This document shows positions 35,456 to 47,602 of a stretch of 64,000 nt of DNA, in pieces. The position numbers and the translations under genes were made by a program. The notes below the pieces were generated by a model, which searched no databases, was not told where the DNA came from, and saw only the letters and a program-made list of their open reading frames with translations. Origin of the DNA: Mugil cephalus (lineage: Eukaryota > Chordata > Actinopteri > Mugiliformes > Mugilidae); assembly GCF_022458985.1 (NCBI RefSeq), contig NC_061774.1, forward strand, positions 21,794,697-21,858,696, written 5' to 3'. The stretch's first letter is position 1. Each line of letters starts with the position of its first letter.

Positions 35456-35871
35456 GTTGTTCTCCCTCACAGTGCACCCTGGGAACTCTTCTGGTCTCAC
35501 TGTGCACCCTGGGAACTCTTCTGGTCTCACTGCCGAAGACTGAAGCCCTCTAGCTCTCAGTGATATTGTCATTGACACACAGGGAGGACACATACTGTCA
35601 ACAGAAGTCCACTAATCATTAGCCACATCAATAAAAAAATTATTTTATTTGTTAAGCAAAGCCTTCCCTTCTCTCCTTTGGATCTAATCCCCAAAAGCCT
35701 ATCACGTTTCTCATGTCATGTGTGTTAATAAACTGTAGATTGTTCTCCTGATACAAACAGTGATTATTGTTATTAAGTTGCAGAAGTGTTGTTTCTAATT
35801 GTGAGATGTACAAAGAGTCCACTGAGGATTAAACAGTACTCTTATTTGCTTTTTTGTAATTGGAATATAGT
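35456..35871 (-). other. Shared 5' flank of copy C
   Basis: Upstream DNA matching 4664-5025 of copy A in reverse, including the 5' UTR with an extra 30-bp tandem repeat (GTGCACCCTGGGAACTCTTC unit, 35472-35531). No promoter motif was recognised. Confidence 0.6.
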
Positions 35872-38021
35872 TTCATTTTAAGATAAGAAAATGTCTGGAG
35901 TGCTACTGGTGTCCCTCAAACCAATGGTGCACTGGAAAGGGAACTAATGGTTCAAGGAAAATGGAAGAATCAAGCAGAAATCAAGCAGGAAAATGCATTG
36001 AAAAGGCCTTTAATTCAATGAGCTGGAGTCATAAAAAAAAAAAAAAAAACACCTGTGCATATCCAAAAATCCTTTTAGGGAAGGAAAGGTGTCGAGTGAG
36101 CTGCACAGCCTGATGCAACCATACCCAAATACAGTCCTTTTACTGCCACAGTGTGAGTTGGTAAAATAGGGAAGTCCTGATGACCGATGTTTCTGTCCCT
36201 TGGTAAATCCCTTAAAATCCTTCACAAGTGTAATCTAATAGGTCTCCTTGACTCTGTACAAAGTCCAAGTAATAGAGATCCAAAATGCAAAAGATAATCC
36301 AATATCGACTGCTAGGCAGGGGGATTCCAGACAGAACTTTTAAAGCCAAAATAGCACTGCAAGGGAGTTGGCTCAGTCCACATGCAATGCAGTCCGTGCC
36401 CGAGGTGAAAATCCCATAAAACACTTCTGCATTACATCTTTTATACTAATTCGAGACATCCTATTTTCCACACATCAGCATGACTGACCATCACCCTATC
36501 ACTCTTATCCAATAAGGGTGTTATATCCAGAATATCCCTATCCAGGGGTCGAAGCAGGAACGCTGGAGGACAATGAGAAGCCTTGCTCCGGGCGCAGATG
36601 GTGCAGACAGCTACAAACTTTTTAACATCCTTGTTGAGGGAGGGCCACCAGAATCTGCGGCTGATGAATTCTGCTGTTCGGCGTTCCCCTAGCTGACAGG
36701 CAATGTGACTGGAGTGACCCCACTCCAACACTTGTGGGCAGACAGAGGTGGGAATGAACAGCCTGTTTTGTGGTGAATTGCCCTGAATGGGCTGGGTTCG
36801 CTGGGCCTGCCTTAACAAGGAGGAATCGACAGGCCAGGTGACCACACCCACAACTCGAGAGGGGGAAAGGATGGTGTTTGAGTCCTTCCCTGGTGACCTG
36901 ACGGGAGAGAGCATCAGCCCTGATGTTCTTGGAACCTGGGTCATAACTGAGGGCAAAATCAAACCGGCTGCAGAATAGGGCTCAGCGGGCCTGTCTGGAG
37001 TTAAGCCTCTTTGCTGTCCTTAAGTAGGTCAGATTCTTGTGGTCTGACCACACTATGAACGGCAGCTTCGCTCCCTCCAACCAGCGTCTCAACATTTTCA
37101 GTGCATCATGGACCGCCAGTAGCTCCTTATTACCCACATCGTAGTTCCTCTCAGTGGTGTTGCAACTCCTTGAAAAGTAGGCACAAGGATACACTCTCTG
37201 GTCCCCATCTACTTCGATGATACACTTGTTGGTATCATCATCGGTCTACCCTGACTCAACAAGGGTCAGGGTAAACCAGTGCAGGAGCTGTAATGAACAC
37301 CCTCTTAAGCTTACAGAAAGCTGCCTCCGCTGTCCAGGAGAAAGGGCGAGAGGTGGAAGTGAGGGAATTGAGCGGGGCTGCTATTTGACTGAAACCCTTG
37401 ATGAACCAACAGACAAAGCCGGCAAATCCCAGGAAACGCCTTAGCTGAGTTCGGTCGATGGGACGCAGCCATTCCTCTACCGCCTTGACCTTGGCAGGAT
37501 CCACACGTTCTCCACTACGTTGCCCAGGTACGTAACAGAGTCAGAGTGAAACACACATTTTTCAGCCTTGACATACAGGCGGTTCTCCAACAACAGCTGA
37601 AGAACCAGGCAGGTGTGCTGGCGGTGTTCCTCCAAAGACCTGGAGAAGACAAAGATGTCATTCAGGTACACCATCACAAAGATGTTAAGCAGGTCTCTCA
37701 GCGCATCATTCACAAGGGCTTGGAAAACAGCCAGGGCATTGGACAGGCCAAACGGTATGACCAGATACTCGAAATGGCCAAGATGGGTGTTGAAGGCCGT
37801 TTTCCATCCGTCACCCTCCTTGATCCGGACTAAGCGGTAGGCGTTGCGGAGGTCAAGCTTCGTGAATAGGTAGGAGATTGATGGCACAATCATATGGCCA
37901 GTGAGGGGGAAGCGACAGAGCCCTGTCCTTACTAAACACTGGAACAAGATCGTGATACTCAGGGGAACACCTGTGAGATCTGGGTCAGAGGACTCTGCTT
38001 TGGAACCACAGGGTGGTGACA
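35872..38021 (-). pseudogene. Ty3/gypsy-type LTR retrotransposon fragment (pol: RT, RNase H, integrase start)
   Basis: Minus-strand pol, read from 37947 down: RT ([35 protein letters not shown], then [14 protein letters not shown]), connection (LRRFLGFAGFVCWFIKGF), RNase H ([40 protein letters not shown]), then an integrase H2C2 finger (HSSHIACQLGERRT and CTICARSK). The RT box has YLND where an active enzyme has YLDD. Frames shift near 37480, 37200 and 36970. Gag, protease and the rest of integrase are absent. The left 600 bp are noncoding and may be LTR or 3' end. It sits exactly where copies B and D carry their Penelope-like remnant. Confidence 0.88.
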
Positions 38022-38163
38022 GTGCAATTGTGTCTTCAGTTCTTTTTTCTGGAAGTTTTTGAAGTCTGCCATCTGTGCAGGTTCCTGATCCAAATCCAGA
38101 AGTGTGTCTTCAGTAGTAATGCCCTCATCCTTGGTGTAGGAGAATGACTTGTTGTTGCTCATC
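38022..38163 (-). pseudogene. Penelope-like N-terminal remnant (arm 2)
   Basis: Minus-strand reading MSNNKSFSYTKDEG through [20 protein letters not shown], the same start as in 23148 and 59125. The rest was replaced by the Ty3/gypsy fragment. Confidence 0.65.
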
Positions 38164-38271
38164 TTAGTCAGAAAATAGTTGTGGATGAGAAGGCATATTG
38201 CACATGTAGCAGAATATTGCTCATATGTTATTGTTGGTCTGCTGGGGGCAGACCTGATTTTAGAGTCTGAC

Positions 38272-39375
38272 CTCAAGCTGAAATGAACTTGTGTTCTGCA
38301 GCAGGACAACGATCCAAAACACAACAACAAGTCCACCTCTGAATGGCTTAAGGAAAACTGAATGAAGACTTTGGAGTGGCCTAGTCAAAGACCTGACCTG
38401 AATCCTATTGAGATGCTTCGGCATAACCGTAAAAAGGAAATTCATGCTCAAAAACTCTCCAGTGTGGCTGAATTACAACATGAGTGGCCAAAAATTCCTC
38501 CAGAGTGCTGGAAAAGACTTATGGCAAGTTATCAGAAATGCTTGATAGTAGTTGTTGCTGCTAAGGGTGGCCCAACCAGTTTTTGGGTTAATGGGATAAT
38601 GACTTTTTCACACAGGGCCATGTAGGTTTGGATGGTGGCAGAAGTGGTCTTCATGGAAGAGTAGCAGCAAAAAATCCATCCATCTGACATGGAAACAAGG
38701 CCAATATTTAATATTTGTCTGTAGTAGAAGGCAGTTTGTTCACCTGCTCACCGAAGGGCTGGAGAGAGGTACGATAATGAGTGTCTGCAAGCAACAGTGG
38801 AACTTGATGGAGGTTCCTTGCAAGTTCGGGGCTGCATTTCTGCAAATGGAGTTGGGGATTTGGTCACTACTAATGGTGTCCTCAAGGCTGAGAAATACAG
38901 GCAGATACTTATCCGTCATGCAGTACCATCAGAGAGGTGTATGATTGGCTTCAAATTTATTTTGCAGCAGGACAAAGAGCCGAAATATACAGCCAAAGTC
39001 ATTAAGAACTATCTTCAGCATAAAAAAAGAAAAAGTCCTTGAAGTGATGGCATGGCTCCCACAGAGCCCTGATCTCAACATCATCGAGTATGTCTGAGAT
39101 TACATGAACAGACAGAAGGATTTGAGGAAGCCTACATCCACAGATGATCTGTGGTTTGTTCTCCAAGATGTTTGGAACAACCTACCAGCCCTGTTCCTTC
39201 AAAAACTATGTGCAAGTCTACCTAGAAGAAGTGATGCTGTCTTGAGAGCAAAGGTTGGTCACACCAGATATCGATTGGATTTAGATTTCTCTTTTGTCCA
39301 TTCACTGCATTTTGTTAAATGGTTAAAAAAAGCTATTAACACTTCCATTTTTGACGGCATGTTTCACACCTAACT
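38272..39375 (+). pseudogene. Two fused Tc1/mariner transposase remnants (arm 2)
   Basis: Bases 38272-38627 are the C-terminal part of one Tc1 family (QQDNDPKHNNKSTSEWLK, then WPSQRPDLNPIEMLRHNRKK). Bases about 38640-39370 are a second family (NGVGDLVTTNGVLKAEKY; FILQQDKEPKYTAKVIKNYL; after a break, PQSPDLNIIEYV; then DLWFVLQDVWNNLPALFLQK). Both families are also present in arm 3, but more completely and separated there by another repeat. Stops and frameshifts make both inactive. Confidence 0.85.
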
Positions 39376-39802
39376 CAGGATCGTATTACAAAATTCATGA
39401 CTTATTGGAGACTCTGGAAGGATCTCGAAGGAAGAACTCATACACGGTTTTGGCATCGTCATAGATATGCGTCAAGTGACCGCCTGCATGCAGTAGAACT
39501 GATCAATGTGCTTTTTCTTCCTTTACTTCACATGTGTGCTACTGAACTGGAGCAAGGATGATAGAATTTATAATAATTTATCATAATAATGATCCTCAGT
39601 GTAGATATCATCACAGTTTTCCACAAGTGTTTTGCCTGTGCACTGGAGTATGTAACGTCAGCTTCATCTAACAATCAGAGAGAAACATAATACAAATCTT
39701 TAACTCTGTGTTTCTGTACAGACACTTTGTTCTGCTACTACTAATACAGAATAATAGCAGGTGAACTTTATCGCTGTGTCAGTTTTATAATATTCATCTC
39801 GA

Positions 39803-40000
39803 CCTTGTCATGCATTCAACTTGACTCTTACTGCAGGAGTGAAACACAAGTTAAAGCACAGGTCATAATCCTTCCTTCACCAGCTGCAGCAACACAGAGA
39901 GATGGAAAGAGAAGTAAATGGATCGCTGCATTACGAAGAAACAATGGAATCCAGGGACAGAAACTTGGTGTTGTGGTTCACATTTTGTGTCAAGTAACAT
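39803..40000 (+). pseudogene. THAP-like zinc finger remnant (arm 2)
   Basis: The + frame reads QRDGKRSKWIAALRRNN; the next frame continues WNPGTETWCCGSHFVSSN. Basic-KW-AA-RR-N-W followed by C-x2-H-F is the second half of a THAP DNA-binding domain (C2CH type). A one-base shift separates the halves, and the N-terminal Cys pair is not convincing. It could derive from a THAP transposon or a captured host exon. Confidence 0.5.
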
Positions 40001-40975
40001 AAATTTAAGCTGTATTTTTTGAAGAGCTGGAGGGCTGTCAGATAAGTTTAAGGATGTTGTTTTGGCGTAGTTACGGCCGACAGTAGTCTAACTATTTCAG
40101 TTCCAACAATAAAACAATAAAACAGTAAACGGAATGTTTGTGATCACTTCTCGTCATCTTTTTAACATCCAGATGGACGCTGCAGTATTCTTTGGCTACG
40201 TTACTCATGTTACTTACAGCCAGGAGAAGGCACACAGTCAATAAAATCATAAAATTTATATCACTACGAAGCATGGACTCAATGTCTGACAAGAAGTAGT
40301 TATAAAATCAACTACAGAAACCAGGCTACGTCATATTGAATCATTATTTGGGGGATTTTTGTTACTGGTTAGTGCTAATGCTAACCGCTAGCCAATGCAA
40401 TGTTAGTTGTATATTTCAGGGGTGTCCAAGCATTTACTACGTTACTCTCCACAGTGGGTCTGCTTACTTCTTGTAATATCTTTGTTGGAGAGGCTTCACT
40501 TCAAAAAAACAGACCAGACTTCATCCCCTCTGTGTCCTCCTTAGGTCAAATCGTCCATCCAGTGAGTGAGAGTTTAGGGGTCGTTGAATATATATTACCA
40601 TCAGTCAGAGTCAACCTTTTAAAATAACACTTGCGTTCTTGGAGAGTAAGTGTATTTGTATATTCTCTAAAATGTGTGTTTTGCATGTCCATTCTTGCCA
40701 AGAATGTCTGTTGAAATATGCTAACAGGCTATAGCATTTGAGATGTTTTGTCTCCAGCTAATCCCCGCCCCTCAAATACGTCACACTGTTTACAAACTGT
40801 GAAGGGGTCCACTGTTCTCTAATAACACTTGAATTACAGTACGTTAACAGGCTTTTTTCGAATTTTGACAAAATAATTCCAAAAAATAACAATTCCAAAA
40901 CCCGATGTTGTTGACCGTAGACCGAAAGCGCGCAAAATAAGAATGTAGAATGGAGAGCAGGAGAGAGATATTAAC
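40001..40975. other. Arm 2 noncoding DNA
   Basis: Shared with arm 1 in inverted form (19.5-21.7 kb). The open frame at 40400-40627 has no recognisable domain. No gene assigned. Confidence 0.4.
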
Positions 40976-41036
40976 AGTAGCTAATTAACGGTCATTAACG
41001 GTCGTTAACGGTCGTTAACAGTAACGGTCAAGGGTG
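40976..41036. repeat. CGGTCGTTAA minisatellite (arm 2)
   Basis: Tandem units GGTCATTAAC / GGTCGTTAAC / GGTCGTTAAC, mirror image of 20072-20130. Confirms the inverted relation of the arms. Confidence 0.85.
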
Positions 41037-41606
41037 CACACAGTAAATAATATTACTTTACTCTGGGTTAAGTTTGTTTGTGATGAAAATAATACCGAAT
41101 GGTTTGTGGTGTGAAACATTCATTTCATAATAATAATAGATTGTTCGGATTACATTACTGTCTATGAGCTAGACAGCTTGCGCTGGGATGTTAACAAATT
41201 TTTGTTCCGTTCCTAAGATACTACAAGAGTACCAGATTACTTGAGTTCATTTTTTAGGTTGTGCCAAACTTTAGTTTAGGGAAAGAAATTAAGGGAGGTT
41301 ATCAAATATTGTAATATAGTCTAACTGAGTTGGATGTAATACATGCTTTGAATGATTGGAAAATCCACTGTCTGTCATGACAAATATTCATTGAGACTGT
41401 CTTCTCCTCGTTTTAGTTTTCATGGTATTTAATGAAGATGTTTCATCAATGTGTACAGAAGAATAAATCCATTAAGTCATCATAATAAAACCATAAAATT
41501 TATATCTGTATAAAGCGTGGACTCAGTGACTGACAAGAAGTACTTATAAATTCAACTTCGGGAAGCAGGCTTCAAGATAGAATACCTACCATTTAAAAAT
41601 ACGTTC

Positions 41607-43140
41607 CTATGCGTGCGTATATCACCTTTATGTTCATGAACTTCATACCATACCAGAATCATGTTTTTAACAAAGGGATTATGTGTTGATGTCTTTAATT
41701 CTTTTAATTTAGCTGAGTATAATTATGAATTGAATGGTAGAGGGGATGTCATATTTACTTTCATACTCATCAGAGGCAGTAGTGAGGTGAGCAGCCCAAT
41801 AATAATTGGAGGTTTGGAAGTTTCAACCCACCTCTATCATAGGGGAGATAAAGCAAAGATAAACGAAGTTTAGCCCGTCTGTTGTTCCAAATGAAATTAC
41901 AGAAAATGCTTTTTATCTTTGAAAAACATGAATAGGTCGACCAAGAGGAATGGAATGAAAGAGGTAAAGAAATTTCGGAAGAACATTCATTTTAAGTATG
42001 TTAATCCACTGTATCATGGACATTGGTAACATCGACCTTATATTCATAGATTCAGAAAGTGACTCTATCACTGGATTGTAATTTGTCTCTACTAAATCAT
42101 CAATTTTAGAGTCTAATTCTTATACCAAGATAAGTGAAGCTATCCCTAACTATTTTGAATGGTGTTTTAACTGGGAGATTTATTCTTTCTGAATGCTTAA
42201 GGAAAAGAATATAAGATTATGCTTCATTAATTTTGTAACCGGAAAGTTTGCTTAAAGAGCTAATGATATTAAACAAGTGATGTAGTGACTGTTCTAGGTG
42301 AGATTAAAAAAAAATTACAATATCATCCTAAGCCTATTTTATTATAATAAGCCTATTTTGTTGTCAGTGTCATTTATTCTAATGCCTGTAATATTTTGAT
42401 TGCTCCAATAGGCAAGGGCACAATTACCATCACAAACAGAAGAGGCGAAAAGGGACAACCATGGCGTGTGCCTCTTGAAAGATTAAAAGTATCCGGTGCG
42501 GTTCGAGCACTTTTGAATGAAAAGCCTCATTGGTTATCTGACTGTGTCCGCGTTCTGTGATAGGTGACGCGCCGCGCCCCTCCCCCACACATTTACATGT
42601 GGTGCTGTGTCCCGCTCTGCTGACTCTGACACACAAAAGCTGTTTGTCTGTCAGGTTCGCGGTCTCTTCCGTTAAGTTTAGAGCTTCTTTTGCTTCAGGT
42701 TTGTTTTTACTCCGGTTTGTACCTACTTATCAACCAGTGGAGTTCTGGTAAACGTGGGTTCGTTCGGACGTGGTAAAAAAAAAAAAAAAATGTTACAAAA
42801 AAATTAAATGTTAAAAAAAGAAAGTTATATTGAGTATGAAACTCTTGTCAACTACATTTTACTTGATAATTGCAACCGCATGTGGTGTATTCATTGTTGC
42901 AAAATATGTGATCAAAACCACAATTTTTGATCAACCCATATCAACTGAATGCTTAAAATAACACACCGGTTAAGGCCCCGCCCATCAACAAAACCAGAAA
43001 CACTTCCGGGTTAAATCCCGCCAACTTTCGGTTTATGCCCCGCCCACTCTGAGTACAGATACGGATGCAGCTAATTCGTATGATTACTGATACAGATACA
43101 AATACAGATAATGCTGTACTCGCTCATCCCTAGTTTGGAT
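41607..43140. other. Unassigned DNA between arm 2 and the L1-type remnant
   Basis: Mostly AT-rich. A GC-richer patch at about 42540-42740 (CGCGCCGCGCCCCTCCCCCA) could be an old promoter or an element end, but no exon follows. An A-run is at 42775-42790. Confidence 0.4.
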
Positions 43141-43159
43141 ATAATATCATTTGTTAATA

Positions 43160-44400
43160 CTGATGCAACCGAGGTATTATACACTTTGTAACTTTAATCC
43201 AATTAGCGAAATAATGACCGAAGCCACAACATGCAAGTACTTCATGGAGATATCGACGCTCAGCTCGATCAAACGCTTTTCTGCATCCAACGACGGTACT
43301 ACTGTATCGGGATGTTCTGTCTTTGCATAAATAATATTGAGAATCCTGCGGACACAGTGGAAAGCTTGACGTCTCCTAACAAACCCAATTTGGTCTGGAT
43401 CAGAGAAAGAAGGCAAGTGTCTTTCAAGCCTTTGTGCCAACATTTTAGCAATTATTTTAGCGTCAGAATTAATCAGTGAAATTGGTTGATAGGAATCACC
43501 TTTTGTTGCTGACTTTCCAGATTTTAGGATCAAAAGTATATGCATTACAGATAGATAGTGGAAGTTTGCTGGAGTTAAAGCTTTCTACAAACACATCTAA
43601 CAGGGGTGATAATAGCTTGTTCTTAAAGATTTCATAGAGGTCAATAGGTAGCCCATCTGGGCCAGGGGCTTTTCCCCCTGTCATTTTGTCAATTGCTTCA
43701 GAAACTTCAGCTGTTGTTTCAGCCCATGTTTTTGTCTCCATTAAGTGTTTTAAGCGCCATGCAAGTAGTTTCCTTGCATTCTCTATCTGATCATAATAGA
43801 TCTGCTTTAGTCTAATTAATCCAGCCAGAACTTTATTGGTAGATAACCTATTGTACTATGCTTCTAGAATTGCTAATTTCTGTTCTTTTCCAGCTCCACT
43901 AATCCTAGATATTTTTTATTTGATTTATTTCTTGTGTATCTCGTCATTTGAACCAAATTAAAGCTTTAAAGGCCTCCCACCTTATTGAGGCAGAAAATAG
44001 TCAGTGTTTTGTCTGACATAGTCAAGGAATTTGGGATTTTATAATCATTGTGGCTTTAGGCACCAAAGAGTTTTCCCTTTGACAGTAGTTGTAGCTGAGT
44101 AATTAAGAAGAAGCAAAGCATGATCAGAAATGAGAATACTGTTGTATATACAACCACTCACATTTGGAGCAAGCGATTTGGACATGAGAAAGTAATCTAT
44201 GCGACTGTATGTTTTATGTAACTGAATGACAAGAGTACTGTAGGGTTTTCTACTCCAAATATCAATTAGGTTAAGCTCCTGCATAAATTGGTGGATTATG
44301 TTCCTGCTTCTAGCATGGGTTAGGTCTGTTGTGTGAAGAGCGATCAAATTAAGGATCAAGGGTGCAATTAAAAGCTGTGTCTATATACATAGAGTACATA
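43160..44400 (-). pseudogene. L1/Tx1-type LINE remnant (endonuclease and reverse transcriptase pieces)
   Basis: From 44359 down, the end of an APE endonuclease (LIDIWSRKPY; YSRIDYFLMS; ILISDHALLL). From 43741 down, the RT N-terminal region (DKMTGGKAPGPDGLPIDLYE; DSYQPISLINSDAKIIAKML; DQIGFVRRRQAFHCVRRILN; SLDAEK). These are L1-clade hallmarks. The segment between is decayed and the catalytic YADD part is missing. Confidence 0.85.
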
Positions 44401-46080
44401 CATCAAGGGAGTTCAGAGACTGTTAGAAAGCTCTATATGCTTTTCAACTAATTTGTAAAAGGCACATTGATATTTCATTTTTTTAAATTTACATATCATA
44501 TATTACAAATTATGTGTACATTATTTTGTAATATTACCTGTATGGCCAGGTGTCTTGTTTTTGTAGTCCAAGGTTGCTATTGTGCATACAAAGGCTGATG
44601 CTCCTCATGCTCTTAAAGACTGTTGTGACTTCCTGATCAAGTCTAAAAGGAAAGCAGAAATGTAATGACAAGAAGTAGTGACTCACTTTACATAGTGCTA
44701 TGGTAACAATTTCATCAAACATCAGAAAGTTATACTTTCTATATAATAAGTACATAACTAATAACATAACCTGCTGGTGTATGTGACGTGACATTATTGT
44801 TACACCATAGTTTACAAAGGGAGAGTTATTGAAAGTAGTTCTTAATAAATGAAGCGAAAACTGTTCTCCAATGTCTAGTATAGACAGCAGAAATCAATAG
44901 ATGCAACATCATGTTTCTGACTCTACCATACATAAAATGTACCTTTTGAATAAATTAGATTTTGCTTTGATGTTGCAATTTGCAGATGGTCCCTGAACAC
45001 CTGACTCACAGTCGGCTGCGCACAGATCAATGCGTTCCTCCAGCACAGCGAACACACAGTGAAAGTGAGTGCGTGAGCACGGAGACCGTGCAGTCGCCAG
45101 GTTCGAGTACGCACATCCTTTTTTGTTTGTTTGTTTTTTAAATATACGTCATGGCAGTGGTGCCTGGTCGTTTTATTGTGTTCACAAATAGACACACAAT
45201 CATAAAATCTGTTGCATCAGTATCAACAATTGAAAATTTCAAAGGACTTCAACTTCAGTGAGGATGCCTCAGTATTTCTCTTCAGCACTGCTGAATGAGA
45301 AACATCTGAGGGAGCCTGAAACTTGTAGTGACGTCCTGTCTGAGGATTAACGTTGTTAAAGGCTATTTTAAAAACTTCTGTGTAACTCCAGGCGAAGAAC
45401 ACTGCCACCTTGGTTGTGAAACAACCACGTTTGATTCAGACAGGCATGTACAGCTCCCTGCCAGCAGATGGCAATGTGGGGGTTTGTTAGCATGTCTGTG
45501 TCATGCTAGCGGGAGGTGCAGAGAGCTACATATCGTTATTTTTATTTTTTGAATTTTCATTTTAAAACTGAGGACACATAATTACAAACAATCGGCAAGT
45601 AATGCACTACACGAAAACTACTATTTTAAAGTAAAAGCACTGAAATTGTATCTATGCACTTTTATACTGTTTTACGCCAAAGCAAAAAGTAAAAAAAAAA
45701 AAAAAAAAACGAATTACAAAAAAAGGTTATTTGTTGAATGATCCTTCATTACAGTCATTTGTCTTTCGTTGAGTTAACATTATAATATTATAGTCTGCGT
45801 GGTTAATAAATATAAATATTTGGTCACTTTTGGCTGCAGGTGAATTTAAAGTCTGTAGGGGATAAATATTAATTAAAAAAAAAATAGAGTATTGTGCCAA
45901 TGTTGCCTTCCCCTCTCTGTCTCGTTTTGACCTTAAGGTCCAGTCACCTCTGTGTGTTGCAGCAGCGACTCGACTGTGTCAAGATGAATGTTTTAAAATT
46001 GTCACACAGCGAGGTGTTGTGTTGTAGATTAAAGACAGTGCTGATCTATTGTGTACTGCCTTGGTTACTGTGTTTTGAAG
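44401..46080. other. Unassigned intergenic DNA
   Basis: No gene recognised. About 45945-46030 (TGTTGCAGCAGC then GTCAAGATGAATGTTTTAAA) resembles 21893-22005 of arm 1 and so is another scrap of the same duplicated flank. A poly-A run lies at about 45690-45710. Confidence 0.4.
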
Positions 46081-46450
46081 CGGTTACTACACTGTAAAAA
46101 AAAATTGTAATATAACAGAATTTTACAGATAATTTTAACAGATTATTTCCGTATTTTAAAAATACAGAAACAAGCTGGACAATCAACGAAAAAGACTACG
46201 ATTTTACATGTCAAGTTTAAAATAACATGAAATCACTGTAACTGTGAAAATACACGTGAAAATATGATATTTCTGTTCTTTTACAAAAAACATTAGAAAT
46301 ACATATATTTATTGTTAAAATATGTTCACAAATGTATCGTAATTTTACAAATATTTGTCTGTTATTTAATGGAATAAACTGTAAAATTCAACAAAACTTA
46401 AAACTTTAAAAAATCATTTAAAAATACTGAGAAATTAATAGTAAAATGAC
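46081..46450. repeat. ACTGTAAAA-rich AT element
   Basis: Starts CACTGTAAAAAAAAATTG and is filled with TTTTACA, TGTAAAA and AAATACAG words in both orientations, like the abundant nonautonomous DNA elements of fish that begin CACTGTAAAA. No coding capacity and no clean right terminus seen. Confidence 0.45.
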
Positions 46451-46477
46451 TATTTAACACTGTAGGCTATTGTGTGT

Positions 46478-46480
46478 GTA

Positions 46481-46513
<33 letters not shown>

Positions 46514-46515
46514 CA
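46478..46515. repeat. TA microsatellite
   Basis: Run of about 36 bases of TA with one ATACATAT interruption. Confidence 0.9.
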
Positions 46516-46707
46516 ATCCAATGTAAATCACAACGTCTTGAATTATTTCACAGCATGTCTGAACAAAACACGTGTAATCAGGAGACATTTTACTGCTGCA
46601 ACGTCTCCCTGCACAAACACAAAAGACAAAAACGTGAACGCGACATGTCATTGGAGTGCGTGCTTTGAAAAGTGCGGGTCCCGTTTGGATTGGTCGACAG
46701 AAACGGT

Positions 46708-46760
46708 TGGAGAAGAAGAAGAAGAAGAAGAAGAAGAAGAAGAAGAAGAAGAAGAAGACA
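46708..46760. repeat. GAA microsatellite
   Basis: About 16 GAA triplets. The Lys/Glu/Arg-rich translations across it are artefacts of the repeat. Confidence 0.9.
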
Positions 46761-47602
46761 TGCCATTGGCTGTTGGGACACTGAACATCCGTCTTTGACG
46801 TTACGCTTAACAAGGTCAACAACCACCACGCGGCTGTTTCCGTTTGGTCACAGAAACTTGGAGCAAACAGCAGCTAATGTCGAGGCTGGAGGAAGGACGA
46901 AGGCAGAAGGCAAGTATCAAACTGAAGCTTAGTAGTATTAGCTTTATTTACCACCATGCCTCTGACTTTACTCAGTCGACAAAACGAATCCGCTAGCATT
47001 TCGTCAACTGAAATGTTAGCTAACTATGATGACAAATGTATGGCCGGCGGCGGCGTCTTCACGTGGCGTCTGCCAGTGTTAGTCATAGATATATCTATGA
47101 CTGTTAGTAGTCAGCCAGACCAACCACTTTTTATTTTATTTACGCTAACGTTAGCTTAGCACTTTTTTTTCTTTCTTTCTGCAGATAAGTGGTGAGAGTT
47201 GATTTCATGGCATAAACTTGTGGTTAAGAACTCCGCTCCTTTCCATGCTGGACTGTACAGTGGAAGGGACAAAAGGGTCTTTCTGTGTTTAAACCAAGGT
47301 GAGGCATTTGAATTCAGACAGATTCAGCTCATGCTTGTGATGCAGGACCAGCATGTATACTTTATTGTTACACCTCATGATGTGTCCTATGTGCCAGCAT
47401 TTGCATTGTATGAAGTGAAACAAGCATGAAATGTTGAAAGCCTGAGCAGAAACTAGATTATTACCATTTGCATGTGTACAAGCTTTGTGGGACAAGAGTA
47501 ATTTCACTTAAGCATAGCATTGTTGACTCAGAGTCATCTGGAGTTTGAGAGATTAAAATCTGACAGTAACAGTATTTTTCATCCCTTCGAGTCCTCCTAG
47601 TC

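Larger units (their letters stand above)
31998..41606. repeat. Segmental duplication arm 2 (st3gal5 copy C and its flank), inverted
   Basis: Inverted counterpart of 19447-28830 with the same landmarks in mirror order. It differs by the Ty3/gypsy fragment at 35872-38021, a partly different Tc1 content, and loss of the BED fragment, the 20-bp repeat and the SINE/foldback pair. Confidence 0.85.

Noticed and set aside
42540-42760. GC-rich patch as a gene promoter
   Set aside because: No exon, start codon context or downstream gene could be linked to it.
46454-46932. Lys/Glu/Arg-rich and Tyr/Ile-rich open frames
   Set aside because: Produced by the TA and GAA microsatellites; no domain or splice support.
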